Translations under genes and position numbers: made by a program
Part shown: positions 54,835-62,460 of the stretch, piece by piece
Position numbering within the stretch: the first letter of the stretch is position 1
Layout of the letters: each line of letters opens with the position of its first letter
Notes under the pieces: model-generated
Database searches by the model: none
What the model saw: the letters and a program-made list of their open reading frames with translations, nothing else
What the model was told of the DNA's origin: nothing
Assembly: GCF_000423025.1 (NCBI RefSeq)
Contig: NZ_AUHE01000001.1
Location: forward strand, 62,001-126,000
From: Gordonia shandongensis DSM 45094
GTDB taxonomy: Bacteria; Actinomycetota; Actinomycetes; Mycobacteriales; Mycobacteriaceae
Length of the DNA: 64,000 nt
Direction: 5' to 3'

Positions 54835-54897
54835 GTCAATCTCGATCTCGTCGCGATCGATCGCAATCTCGTTGCGACCGACCGCAATCTCATTGCG
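54835..54897. repeat. 21-bp tandem repeat at the stop codon of the last Mam-like gene
   Basis: Three 21-bp units; the two best read ATCGATCGCAATCTCGTTGCG and ACCGACCGCAATCTCATTGCG, less one or two bases of frame. The unit at the gene end contains the stop (54892-54890). It fills the space before the flavoprotein gene. Confidence 0.8.
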
Positions 54898-55426
54898 GCG
54901 AAACGGATTCGAGCCGTTCCAATCGCCAGCCGTCATCGAATTCAACCATCGTCGCCCACCGCGCGACACCGGTTCGGGAAGGTCGGTCGCGCAACTGGCC
55001 CACCGTCACCTCCTGGTCGACGAACATCAGCACGCGGACTCGCCCGTCATGGGCGGACTCCGGCGCCGCACCGGTGACCGTCGCCGTCATCGCGATCCGC
55101 GACGCCGTCGCCTCGGGGAAGACGACGTCGGCGCCGCGACTCGCGTAGTCGGCCGCCAGCGTCCCGGTGAGCCGCCGCTCCACGGCCGCACGGTCGGCCG
55201 CCGAGTCGTCGGGCGCAAACGTCATGACGGCGGTCACCGCGTCGATCGCGGCCGCGGTGGCCTCCGGATGCCGCGGGGCCGGCTCGTCACGCAGGGCCCG
55301 GCCGACGAGCACGCCGGCCACCGCCACCACCGCGGCCACCAGCACCACCGCGACCCAGCCGAGCTGCCGGCGCCGATCGCGCCGCACCTGGTCCGACCAC
55401 CGCCGGCCCCAACGCGCCCCGATCAC
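54890..55426 (-). CDS. Mce-associated-like (Mam) membrane protein 4
   Basis: 178 residues from a GTG at 55426 overlapping the previous stop (GTGA). A basic N-terminus and one membrane helix (~23-43) precede an extracytoplasmic domain of ~130 residues: helices (AAIDAVTAVMTFAPDD) then beta strands (VRVLMFVDQEVTVGQ ... DGWRLERLESV). This is the Mam/SnoaL-like plan of proteins that accompany Mce lipid importers. No mce or yrbE genes are nearby. Confidence 0.7.
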   Translation of the reverse strand: MIGARWGRRWSDQVRRDRRRQLGWVAVVLVAAVVAVAGVLVGRALRDEPAPRHPEATAAAIDAVTAVMTFAPDDSAADRAAVERRLTGTLAADYASRGADVVFPEATASRIAMTATVTGAAPESAHDGRVRVLMFVDQEVTVGQLRDRPSRTGVARWATMVEFDDGWRLERLESVSPQ

Positions 55427-56073
55427 GACACGGCCTCCGCCCTGTTCACGAGCCACCTGCCGTCGCGGTCGACCATCGTCACGGTCAGCCCGACCCGGTT
55501 GCCCCGCGCCTCGCCGCCGACCAGTTCGGGCCGGCTGGCCTGGACGACGAGGAGCACCGTCACCTCCCCGTCCGTGGCCGCCCCGCCCGTCGCCGCCCCC
55601 GCATCGACGCCGGGTTCGTCGACGATCGCCGACGACAGGATCCGCCCCGACATCCGGCTCGGCTGACCGGCGACGAAGTCGCGGAGGTCGGCGGCCGTGC
55701 GGTCGACCCGCGAACGCTGGTCTCCGGTGGTCACCGCGCGCACCGTCCGCACGTACTCGTCGGGGTGCGCGGGATCGGCGGTGAGCATCACGGTGACGGC
55801 CTCGTCCGCGGCACGGCGGGCGGCGTCCGCTCGGGCGGCGGCCTCCACCGATGACGAACCGCTGCTCTGCGCCCAGCCCGCGACGCCCGCCATCACCGCC
55901 GCGGCGATCACCGCGGCGAGGACGGCCAGTCGCACGCCGGCCGCACGCCGCCGGGAACGGCGTCGCGCTGCGGGTCCGGCGGCCACCCGCGCCCGTTCCT
56001 CCTCGGCGACCGCGGCGGCATACTCCTCACGCGCCAGCGTCAGCCGTCGCGAGGCCCCAGCGGGATCGGTCAC
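55423..56073 (-). CDS. Mce-associated-like (Mam) membrane protein 3
   Basis: 216 residues from a GTG at 56073 overlapping the previous stop. The first ~45 residues are charged and helical (AREEYAAAVAEEERARVAAG), then a membrane helix (~47-68) and the extracytoplasmic Mam-like domain ending MVDRDGRWLVNRAEAVS. Same plan and strand as its three neighbours. In M. tuberculosis, orphaned Mam proteins stabilise Mce transporters encoded elsewhere (literature). Confidence 0.7.
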   Translation of the reverse strand: MTDPAGASRRLTLAREEYAAAVAEEERARVAAGPAARRRSRRRAAGVRLAVLAAVIAAAVMAGVAGWAQSSGSSSVEAAARADAARRAADEAVTVMLTADPAHPDEYVRTVRAVTTGDQRSRVDRTAADLRDFVAGQPSRMSGRILSSAIVDEPGVDAGAATGGAATDGEVTVLLVVQASRPELVGGEARGNRVGLTVTMVDRDGRWLVNRAEAVS

Positions 56074-56591
56074 TGCAACTCCTCCACTCCACTCAACAGC
56101 CAGCGGTCACCCGGCCGTACGAAGCTCGCCTGCACCGACTTCATCTCGGTCTGCACGTGCCCGGACCGGGAGGTGACGGCGGCCCGCACCACCATGAGCA
56201 CCTCGCCCGCGCTGTCATCGGCCCAGATCACCGCGACGTGCTCGGGCACCCAGCTGATCGCCCCCACGCCCGACGGCGGCGGCGAGGCGAGAGCTCGGCT
56301 CGACGACTTCGACAGCGGCGGCGCCACCTTCTCGCGAGCCTTGCGGCGGTCGTACTCCCACGATCGCGCATCCACCGAGAAGACGTCGGTGACGATCTGT
56401 CCGGCCCGATCGTGGAGGCTCGAGCGGGCGTCGGCGTCGCCGATCTCCGCGGTTCGATCACCGAGCGCCACGATGCACCACGACAGGGCCGCGGCCACGA
56501 TGCCGATCGCGACGACCACCCGGACCGCGACGCCGAGGCGCCCCATCGGTCGCTCGAGGTGCGCGACGACGCGCTGCGCGACCCCGCTCAT
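56070..56591 (-). CDS. Mce-associated-like (Mam) membrane protein 2
   Basis: 173 residues from an ATG at 56591 overlapping the previous stop (ATGA). One membrane helix (~20-43), then a Mam-like domain with 'RSSLHDRAGQIVTDVFSVD', strands 'EHVAVIWADDSAGEVLMVV', and a typical end RPGDRWLLSGVEEL. Family by architecture, not by strong motif. Confidence 0.7.
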   Translation of the reverse strand: MSGVAQRVVAHLERPMGRLGVAVRVVVAIGIVAAALSWCIVALGDRTAEIGDADARSSLHDRAGQIVTDVFSVDARSWEYDRRKAREKVAPPLSKSSSRALASPPPSGVGAISWVPEHVAVIWADDSAGEVLMVVRAAVTSRSGHVQTEMKSVQASFVRPGDRWLLSGVEELQ

Positions 56592-57187
56592 CCGACGAGC
56601 ACCAGCCCGGCGACCTTCAGCTCGCCGTCCTCGGGGACCACCGTCACCCGCAGACGCAGCTGCTGGACCGGTTCGGAGTCACGGTCGCCGTCGGCGGTAC
56701 GGACCTGCACGCTGGCCGCGACGAGGACCTGGGCGCCCCGCAACGACCGGCCGGCCACCGCGGCGCCGTCGATCTCGCCGTCGCCCTCGGCGCCCGACTG
56801 CCGGATGTACTCGGTGTAGGCGTCGGCCGACTGCGCGAACGAGTCGCGGAAGGGTCCGGTCGCGCGGGACAGGATCCGCTGCGCGCGGTCCGGGTCGTCG
56901 GCATCGGCGGTCACGAGCAGTTCGACCTCCTGCGTCGCCGCCCGCAGGTAGTCGTCATCGCTGTGACGGTCGGGCGCCGAGGCCGCGAACCAGACGGCCC
57001 ACGCGGCGGTGCCCACCAGCGCTGCGGCGATCACCACCGCGACGGTCGTGGTCCGACGCGACATGGTCGGACGCAGCCCTTCGGCGGCTTCGGCGTCGCG
57101 GACGCGATCGCGCGCGCGCCGGACCTCTCGGCGTGCACGGCGCCAGCGCGCCAGGTCGCTCCGCGGAGTCGAGTCTCGTTCACCCAC
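56588..57187 (-). CDS. Mce-associated-like (Mam) membrane protein 1
   Basis: 199 residues from a GTG at 57187. A basic, helical N-terminus (~1-40), a membrane helix (~47-68) and a Mam-like domain with 'YLRAATQEVELLVTADADDP' and paired strands to the C-terminus (VTVVPEDGELKVAGLVLV). It is first of four genes joined by 4-bp overlaps, so the proteins are probably made together as a complex. Confidence 0.7.
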   Translation of the reverse strand: MGERDSTPRSDLARWRRARREVRRARDRVRDAEAAEGLRPTMSRRTTTVAVVIAAALVGTAAWAVWFAASAPDRHSDDDYLRAATQEVELLVTADADDPDRAQRILSRATGPFRDSFAQSADAYTEYIRQSGAEGDGEIDGAAVAGRSLRGAQVLVAASVQVRTADGDRDSEPVQQLRLRVTVVPEDGELKVAGLVLVG

Positions 57188-57211
57188 GCGTCCGACCCTA
57201 ATGTCTTGCGC

Positions 57212-58096
57212 TCAGCTCTGGCCGATCCTCGAGGAGTACGCGGCCCGCGACTTCGCATCGGGATTCAGGAAGATGCGGCCCGACCCGGTCCCGCGGAGGA
57301 TCGCGCGTTTCACCGGTCTCGGCAGGATCGGGTAGACGTTGACCCAGCCCATCGTCCGCGGCGCCGCGACCCGGAGACGCCCGGTGGAGCGCGAGTCGGC
57401 GATCGACGCGATCACCTCGCGGGCGACGACATCGGTGTCGACCGAGGTGACCATCGCATTGGTCGCGAGCCCGTCGATGAGTCCGGTGTTGGTGAACGTC
57501 GGCAGCACGGTGCACACCCGCACCCCGCGGTCCTCGAGTTCGGAGTCGAGCGCTTCGGAGAACTCGATGACGCCGGCCTTCGCCGCGTTGTAGACCGTCA
57601 GACCCGGTGTCGGGAGCCGTCCGGCCACCGACGCGATGTTGACGATCCGCCCGTGGCCGCGGTCGGTCATCCGGCGCGCCGCCGCGCGGCTCCCGAGGAT
57701 CACCCCCAGCAGGTCGATCTCGATCGTCGAGCGGATGAGCGATTCCCGGTAGTCGAGGAACGGTCCGACCGGCATGATCCCGGCATTGTTGACCAGGACG
57801 TCGACCGGACCGACACGCTCCTCGACGGCATCGAGGAAGCTCTCGAACGATGCGCCGTCGGTGACGTCGAGGGGCAGGCCCTCCACGCCGAGGTCGGCCG
57901 CGGACTTCTCGACGGCGTCGACGTCGATGTCGCCGATCGCCACGCGGGCGCCCGCGGCGAGGAGTTCGGAGGCGACCTCGAAGCCGATGCCGCGCGCGCC
58001 GCCCGTGATGGCAACGACGCGACCGGTCAGGGACGCCCGGAGGCGTTCGTTGCGCCGTCGGGCGCGAGCGTTCAGGACGGGGGTGAGCAGGGACAT
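57212..58096 (-). CDS. Short-chain dehydrogenase/reductase
   Basis: 294 residues (MSLLTPVLNARARRRNERLR). Classical SDR with cofactor motif TGGARGIG (~31), NNAG (~107), and catalytic Ser-Tyr-Lys (IASVAG ... YNAAK). No mycofactocin-type insert is seen, so it should use free NAD(P). The ~25-residue leader and the extra C-terminal ~40 residues (PRPVKRAILRGTGSGRIFLN) resemble membrane-associated mycobacterial SDRs. It lies ~130 bp after the TetR gene on the same strand; substrate unknown. Confidence 0.85.
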   Translation of the reverse strand: MSLLTPVLNARARRRNERLRASLTGRVVAITGGARGIGFEVASELLAAGARVAIGDIDVDAVEKSAADLGVEGLPLDVTDGASFESFLDAVEERVGPVDVLVNNAGIMPVGPFLDYRESLIRSTIEIDLLGVILGSRAAARRMTDRGHGRIVNIASVAGRLPTPGLTVYNAAKAGVIEFSEALDSELEDRGVRVCTVLPTFTNTGLIDGLATNAMVTSVDTDVVAREVIASIADSRSTGRLRVAAPRTMGWVNVYPILPRPVKRAILRGTGSGRIFLNPDAKSRAAYSSRIGQS

Positions 58097-58172
58097 GGTT
58101 GGGGACTCCCGGGGTGGTAGGTGGGCTGGACTGCCGCGATCACGGCAGACGGGGCCACCGAGAACAGGGGTT

Positions 58173-58226
58173 TCAGTGAAGCTGGGCGGTCAGTGAAGCT
58201 GGGCGGTCAGTGAAGCTGGGCGGTCA
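58173..58226. repeat. 17-bp tandem repeat at the stop codon of the TetR gene
   Basis: Three exact 17-bp units (CAGTGAAGCTGGGCGGT). On the minus strand the stop TGA (58226-58224) recurs every 17 bp (ending at 58207, 58190 and 58173), so it occurs in all three frames. Confidence 0.92.
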
Positions 58227-58814
58227 GTGAATCATGGGGGCGAGGAACTTCTCGGCGAACCGTCGGACGGCCGCGGGACTCTGCCGGTCCGGATCCGACG
58301 ACGGCGTCTCCATGTACGAGATGACGAGCCGGACGTGGATCTCGACGGCCTCGTGCAGGTCGTCGTCGTCCATCACCGCACCGGCGACGCGCAGCGTCGC
58401 CGCGATCCGCGCCGTCACCATCTCGATGAACAACGAGCTCACCGATGCCGTGAGGTCGCGGACGGCGTGGTCCTCGAGCACCATCCGGCGCAGCAGTGGA
58501 TCGGTGTGAACGATGTCGGCGCCGACCGCGAACGCCTCCACCACGGCCGCCGCGGGCGGCAGCCCGGCGATGACGTCCTCGATCCGGCGCATCGTGGTCT
58601 CGAAGGTGTCGTGCGCGACGGCGACGAACAGCGTGTCCTTGTTCGGAAATCGTCGGTAGAGGGTCGACCGGCTCACGCCCGCCCGGCCGGCGACCTCGTC
58701 CATCGACGTGCGCCGGACCCCGACCTCGGTGAACTCGGCGGCCGCGGCCGCCAGGATGTCACGCTCCTGTTCGCCGACCGACGCCGTGATCCGCGCTTTG
58801 CGTACGGCGGGCAC
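58224..58814 (-). CDS. TetR-family transcriptional regulator
   Basis: 196 residues from a GTG at 58814, 2 bp after the P450 stop, so the two are probably co-transcribed. The N-terminal helix-turn-helix (~17-63) reads ILAAAAAEFTEVGVRRTSMD then RAGVSRSTLYRRFPNKDTLF. The ligand domain is all-helical and of unknown specificity. A shared motif in front of the P450 and the MpaB-type gene (TTGGAACAAA) is a candidate operator for it. Confidence 0.85.
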   Translation of the reverse strand: MPAVRKARITASVGEQERDILAAAAAEFTEVGVRRTSMDEVAGRAGVSRSTLYRRFPNKDTLFVAVAHDTFETTMRRIEDVIAGLPPAAAVVEAFAVGADIVHTDPLLRRMVLEDHAVRDLTASVSSLFIEMVTARIAATLRVAGAVMDDDDLHEAVEIHVRLVISYMETPSSDPDRQSPAAVRRFAEKFLAPMIH

Positions 58815-58816
58815 GA

Positions 58817-60154
58817 CTACCGGCGACGCATCGTGACCGGCAGCCGATCCTTGGGCACCGGCAGCGCACTGTAGTCCATCGGCATCCGGTAGTCGTCGGG
58901 GACCGACCACTCGTACGTCCGCAGCAGGTGATGCAGGATCGTCTTGATCTCCATCTGCGCGAAGTACAGGCCGATGCACTTGTGGACGCCGCCGCCGAAG
59001 GGCATCCACGCCATCCGGTGTCCCTTGTCCTCGGCGCGGTCGGGCGAGAAGCGTTCGGGGTCGAAGACGTCCGGATGGGTGTAGTACTCGGCGTCACGAT
59101 GATTCGCGAGCTGCGGCACCACGACGAAGGTGCCCTCGGGGATGTAGTAGCCCTGCACCTGGGTGTCCTTGATCGCCATCCGCGGCTGCGCCGGGACCGG
59201 CGGACACATGCGCAGCGACTCCTTCATGATGACGTCGATGACGTCAAGCTTCCCGAGGTCCTCGTACGTCAGGTTCTCGTCGAACTCGAACGCCTGGGCC
59301 CGGGCCTTCTCCTGCCATTCGGGATGCTTGGCCATGTGGTACGCCATCTGCGTCATGGTGATGGTCGACGTGTCGTGCGCCGCCATGAGGACGAAGATCA
59401 TGTGGTTGACGACGTCCTCGTCGGTGAACGTGTGCCCGTCGTCGCTCTCGGCGTGGCAGAGCACGGAGAACAGGTCGGGTGTCTGCGTCGCGCGCTTGGC
59501 GGGGATGTGCTCGTAGAAGAAGTCCTCGAGGATCTTGCGCGACCGCAGACCCTTCCACCAGCGTCCGCCGGGGACGGGCTTGCGGACGAAGGCCACCCCG
59601 GCACGGACCGTCTCGATGAACGCCTTGTTGAGACGATCGGCCTCGTGTTTGGGGAGTTCGATGCCGAGGAACACCTCGAGCGCGACGTCGAGGGTGAGCT
59701 GCTTGAACTCACTGAGCATCCGGACCCGCCCCGTCGGGAAGGCCGCGATGCGCTCGGCGACCATCGGCTGCAACTCGTCCATGTACCCGGTCAGCACCTT
59801 CGGGGTGAACGCCTGCTGCAGGATGTGCCGGTGATGTCGGTGCTCTTCGAAGTCCAGGAGCATGATGCCGCGGTTGAAGAACGGGCCGATGAAGTAGCTC
59901 CAGGCCGGAGCGTTGGCGAACGCGCGGTCCTTGTTCATCAGGATCTCGTTGGCGGCGTCGGGGCCGGACGCTGTCACCATCTTGATCCCGAACGCGCTCA
60001 GGGCCGAGACCCTGCCGAATTCGACCCGCTTGGCCTCGGCGAAGGCGAACGGGTCGCGACGCATCGAGAGGATCTCGAGGACACCGTTCTTCGTGCTGAG
60101 CGGTACGGCCCGCAGATCACTGCCCGCCTCCGGCTGGGCGAATGTGGCAACCAT
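58817..60154 (-). CDS. Cytochrome P450
   Basis: 445 residues, ATG after AGGAGGAACG. Heme-binding loop FGGGVHKCIG with Cys393, ExxR helix (KESLR), oxygen-activation I-helix (MAAHDTST) and the PERF-like FDPERF. Subfamily cannot be fixed by eye; the C-terminal half resembles CYP51/CYP120-like sterol or retinoid-type P450s. It precedes the TetR gene by 2 bp. A ferredoxin reductase-like gene lies ~4 kb away; no ferredoxin is nearby. Confidence 0.9.
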   Translation of the reverse strand: MVATFAQPEAGSDLRAVPLSTKNGVLEILSMRRDPFAFAEAKRVEFGRVSALSAFGIKMVTASGPDAANEILMNKDRAFANAPAWSYFIGPFFNRGIMLLDFEEHRHHRHILQQAFTPKVLTGYMDELQPMVAERIAAFPTGRVRMLSEFKQLTLDVALEVFLGIELPKHEADRLNKAFIETVRAGVAFVRKPVPGGRWWKGLRSRKILEDFFYEHIPAKRATQTPDLFSVLCHAESDDGHTFTDEDVVNHMIFVLMAAHDTSTITMTQMAYHMAKHPEWQEKARAQAFEFDENLTYEDLGKLDVIDVIMKESLRMCPPVPAQPRMAIKDTQVQGYYIPEGTFVVVPQLANHRDAEYYTHPDVFDPERFSPDRAEDKGHRMAWMPFGGGVHKCIGLYFAQMEIKTILHHLLRTYEWSVPDDYRMPMDYSALPVPKDRLPVTMRRR

Positions 60155-60204
60155 CGTTCCTCCTCGGTGACACCGCACCTCCTGTGATGCGGACAACACC
60201 TTGA

Positions 60205-60221
60205 TTGGAACAAACTATTTG
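60205..60221. promoter_or_regulatory. TTGGAACAAA element upstream of the P450 gene
   Basis: TTGGAACAAACTATTTG lies 51 bp upstream of the P450 start and shares TTGGAACAAA(C)TATTT with the inverted repeat at 61449-61478. It has one good half-site and a weak second half. Confidence 0.5.
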
Positions 60222-60290
60222 ATCTGTGTCTAGAGTGCGTTGCGACGGATTTCGAGAATCGTCCCGCGCAACCCGCGCACAGCCTTCCCA

Positions 60291-60335
60291 CGCAGCACCC
60301 CTCAGCGCTGGACTCCTTAGCGCAGCACCCCTCAG
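60291..60335. repeat. 15-bp tandem repeat at the menC stop codon
   Basis: Three 15-bp units: CGCAGCACCCCTCAG, CGCTGGACTCCTTAG, CGCAGCACCCCTCAG. Read on the minus strand each holds an in-frame stop: TGA (menC's own), TAA, TGA. Confidence 0.88.
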
Positions 60336-61393
60336 CGCGGAACCAGCAGGGAGTGACAGCGCCTGAGGCGGTCGTGCCACCAACGCGTCCGCTCCGGCGA
60401 CGCCACGGGCAGATCGTCGTCCGGGGCGACGATGCGCGGCGTCACCCGGCCGTCGACGATCGGGAAGGGCGCCGCCACATCGCGCTCGAACAGTTCGCCG
60501 GTCCCCAACCCGCACGCATGGTCGAGGTAGGGCACCGCGGCCGCCGCCGACACCCCCGCCGCCATGCCGACCGCCGTGTCCAGAGCGCTGGACACGACCA
60601 CCTGCATCGGCAGCTTCGCGCCGAGCGCGAGCAAGGCGCGCATTCCGCCGAGCGGCGCCACCTTGAGCACCGCGATGTCGGCGGCCCCCAGCTTCGCCAC
60701 GCGCATCGGGTCGCCCGCACGTCGAATCGACTCGTCGGCGGCGATCGGGACCGTCACGGCGCGCCGGACCTCCGCCAGCTCCTCGACGGTGCGGCACGGC
60801 TGTTCCACGTACTCCACGTCGCCGATCGCCGCGATCGCCTCCACCGCCTCGGCGACCGTCCACCCGCCGTTGGCGTCGATGCGGACCGTGCCGGCGATCT
60901 CGCGGGCGGCGGCGACTCGCTCCACGTCGTCGGCCAGCGTCTGCCCGCGCTGGGCGACCTTCACCTTGGCGGTGTCGACCCCGGGGTGGCGCGCGAGGAT
61001 CGACGCCACCTCGTCGGCGGGGACCGCCGGGACCGTCGCGTTGACGGGGACGTCCTCGCGGACCGGCTCGGGCGGCCCGAGGTAGGCCGCCTCGATCCCG
61101 GCCGCGAGCCACAGTTTGGACTCGGCGTCGTCGTATTCGACGAAGGGCGCGAACTCGCCCCAGCCCGCGGGCCCCTGGAAGACCAGTGCCTCGCGGACGG
61201 TGACCCCCCGGAACCCGGTGCGCATCGGCAGTGCGACGACCTTCGCGGTCTCGAGGAGATCGTCGGCCGACGGCATGGCGGGCGGCGGCGGGGTCTTCGG
61301 CGCGACGCGGAAGGTCGGCACCTCCTTCTTGCGATCGTCGGACGTGCCGAACGGCGACTGCTTGTTACGACCGGTGGGTTGTGAGAAGACCAT
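60332..61393 (-). CDS. menC: o-Succinylbenzoate synthase
   Basis: 353 residues from the ATG at 61393; TACGCT (61405-61400) ends 6 bp before it, suggesting a leaderless transcript. ATG 61276 would give the more usual length (314 aa). An enolase-superfamily fold: VVALPMRTGFRGVTVREA at the start of the family core, catalytic Lys in AKVKVAQRG, metal ligands in RIDANGGW, VEQP and ADES, and the second Lys in VLKVAPLGG. MenC makes OSB for menaquinone, the quinone that VKOR and MftG-type electron flow depend on. Confidence 0.88.
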   Translation of the reverse strand: MVFSQPTGRNKQSPFGTSDDRKKEVPTFRVAPKTPPPPAMPSADDLLETAKVVALPMRTGFRGVTVREALVFQGPAGWGEFAPFVEYDDAESKLWLAAGIEAAYLGPPEPVREDVPVNATVPAVPADEVASILARHPGVDTAKVKVAQRGQTLADDVERVAAAREIAGTVRIDANGGWTVAEAVEAIAAIGDVEYVEQPCRTVEELAEVRRAVTVPIAADESIRRAGDPMRVAKLGAADIAVLKVAPLGGMRALLALGAKLPMQVVVSSALDTAVGMAAGVSAAAAVPYLDHACGLGTGELFERDVAAPFPIVDGRVTPRIVAPDDDLPVASPERTRWWHDRLRRCHSLLVPR

Positions 61394-61448
61394 GCGACCA
61401 GCGTATCCCCGCGTACCGCAGAGTCGGCCGAGGCGAGGATGCGGCAAT

Positions 61449-61478
61449 GTTGGAACAAATATTTACTTTTGTTCCAAC
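61449..61478. promoter_or_regulatory. Inverted-repeat operator before the MpaB-type gene
   Basis: GTTGGAACAAA (61449-61459), an 8-bp spacer and TTTGTTCCAAC (61468-61478) form a perfect 11-bp inverted repeat. It overlaps the expected -35 of a promoter whose -10 TAGAGT lies at 61486-61491. It is a likely repressor site. Confidence 0.65.
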
Positions 61479-61497
61479 TTGGGGTTAGAGTCGCACC

Positions 61498-62415
61498 ATG
61501 ACAACGCTGAACGAGTTCGAGACCGGCATCCGCGAGGCGGAGCCGTCGTACGTCGACATCGATTCGATCGAGCTGCGGCTCGGTGCCGACTCACTGGTGT
61601 GGAAGTTCTACGGCGACATCCGCGGCGTCCTGGGATTCCAACGCCTCGCAGGCACCGAGAACTGCATCGAACAGCTCGCGAAGGGCGTCGAGGACCATTC
61701 GGTGATCTTCTCGGACTTCCTCGGCCGCGCACGCCGGTCGGGGCCGCCCATCATGCGGACCGTCTACTCCGATCAACCCCACGAATGGGGCCGGCGCGTC
61801 CGCGACTTCCACCGCGACATCAAAGGCACCATCAGCGACGGGTCTCGGTACCACGCACTGAACCCCGAGCTGTACTACTGGGCTCATGCGACGTTCGTCG
61901 ATCAGGTGCTGACGATCACCGACACCTTCATCCGGCGGCTCTCCGACGCCGAGAAGGCGCAGATCTTCGAGGAGTCGAAGACCTGGTACCAGCTGTACGG
62001 AGTGTCGGCGCGCAGCCAACCCGACACCTACGAGGAGTTCTGCGAGTACTGGGAGCAGATGTGCGACAGGTTCGTCCCCACCAAGACGATCATGTACGCG
62101 ACCGGATACCTGCGCAAGGGACTCCCCGGACCATCGTGGATGCCGAAACCGCTGTGGCGAATCGCCTCGCGACCGCTGAACTCCACCGTCCAGACGATCG
62201 TCATCGGCACCCTCCCGCCCCAGATGCGCGAGGTCTGCGAGCTGGAGTGGAACGACCGCCGTCAGCGGCGCTTCGACCGGTTCGCCTCGGTGATGCGGGC
62301 GTGCAATCCGCTGTTCAACCGACTGCCGCTGAGGATGCTCTACCTCCCCTGGGCGGTCGAGGGCTGGCGGCGGACCGGCGTCGATCCGCGGCCACTGCAC
62401 AACACGGCGGTCTGA
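61498..62415 (+). CDS. MpaB-type oxygenase (DUF2236 family)
   Basis: 305 residues. TAGAGT (61486-61491) ends 6 bp before the ATG, so it is probably leaderless. The oxygenase-MpaB/DUF2236 fold is all-helical and heme-binding in the rubber oxygenase Lcp and relatives; matches here are RRVRDFHRDIKGTISDGSRY and LNPELYYWAHATFVDQV, with conserved His and the LPPQMREVCELEWNDRRQRR block. The oxidised substrate is unknown. A perfect inverted repeat covers its promoter, shared in part with the P450. Confidence 0.8.
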   Translation: MTTLNEFETGIREAEPSYVDIDSIELRLGADSLVWKFYGDIRGVLGFQRLAGTENCIEQLAKGVEDHSVIFSDFLGRARRSGPPIMRTVYSDQPHEWGRRVRDFHRDIKGTISDGSRYHALNPELYYWAHATFVDQVLTITDTFIRRLSDAEKAQIFEESKTWYQLYGVSARSQPDTYEEFCEYWEQMCDRFVPTKTIMYATGYLRKGLPGPSWMPKPLWRIASRPLNSTVQTIVIGTLPPQMREVCELEWNDRRQRRFDRFASVMRACNPLFNRLPLRMLYLPWAVEGWRRTGVDPRPLHNTAV

Positions 62416-62430
62416 TCGCCCCGCAGCTCG

Positions 62431-62460
62431 TCAGCGTCACTGCTCGCGTCGGCGTCACTG
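62431..62460. repeat. 18-bp tandem repeat at the stop codon of the alpha/beta hydrolase
   Basis: Two 18-bp units (GCGTCACTGCTCGCGTCG and GCGTCACTGCTCGAG...). On the minus strand the stop TGA (62457-62455) recurs in frame at 62439-62437, and again at 62433-62431. Confidence 0.75.

Noticed and set aside
60205-60221. KstR-type box at the P450 gene
   Set aside because: GGAACAAACT lacks the GTT half; it matches the neighbouring TTGGAACAAA motif instead.
42643-62460. Tandem repeats as CRISPR arrays
   Set aside because: Units are 15-21 bp, directly abutting, without unique spacers, and there are no cas genes.
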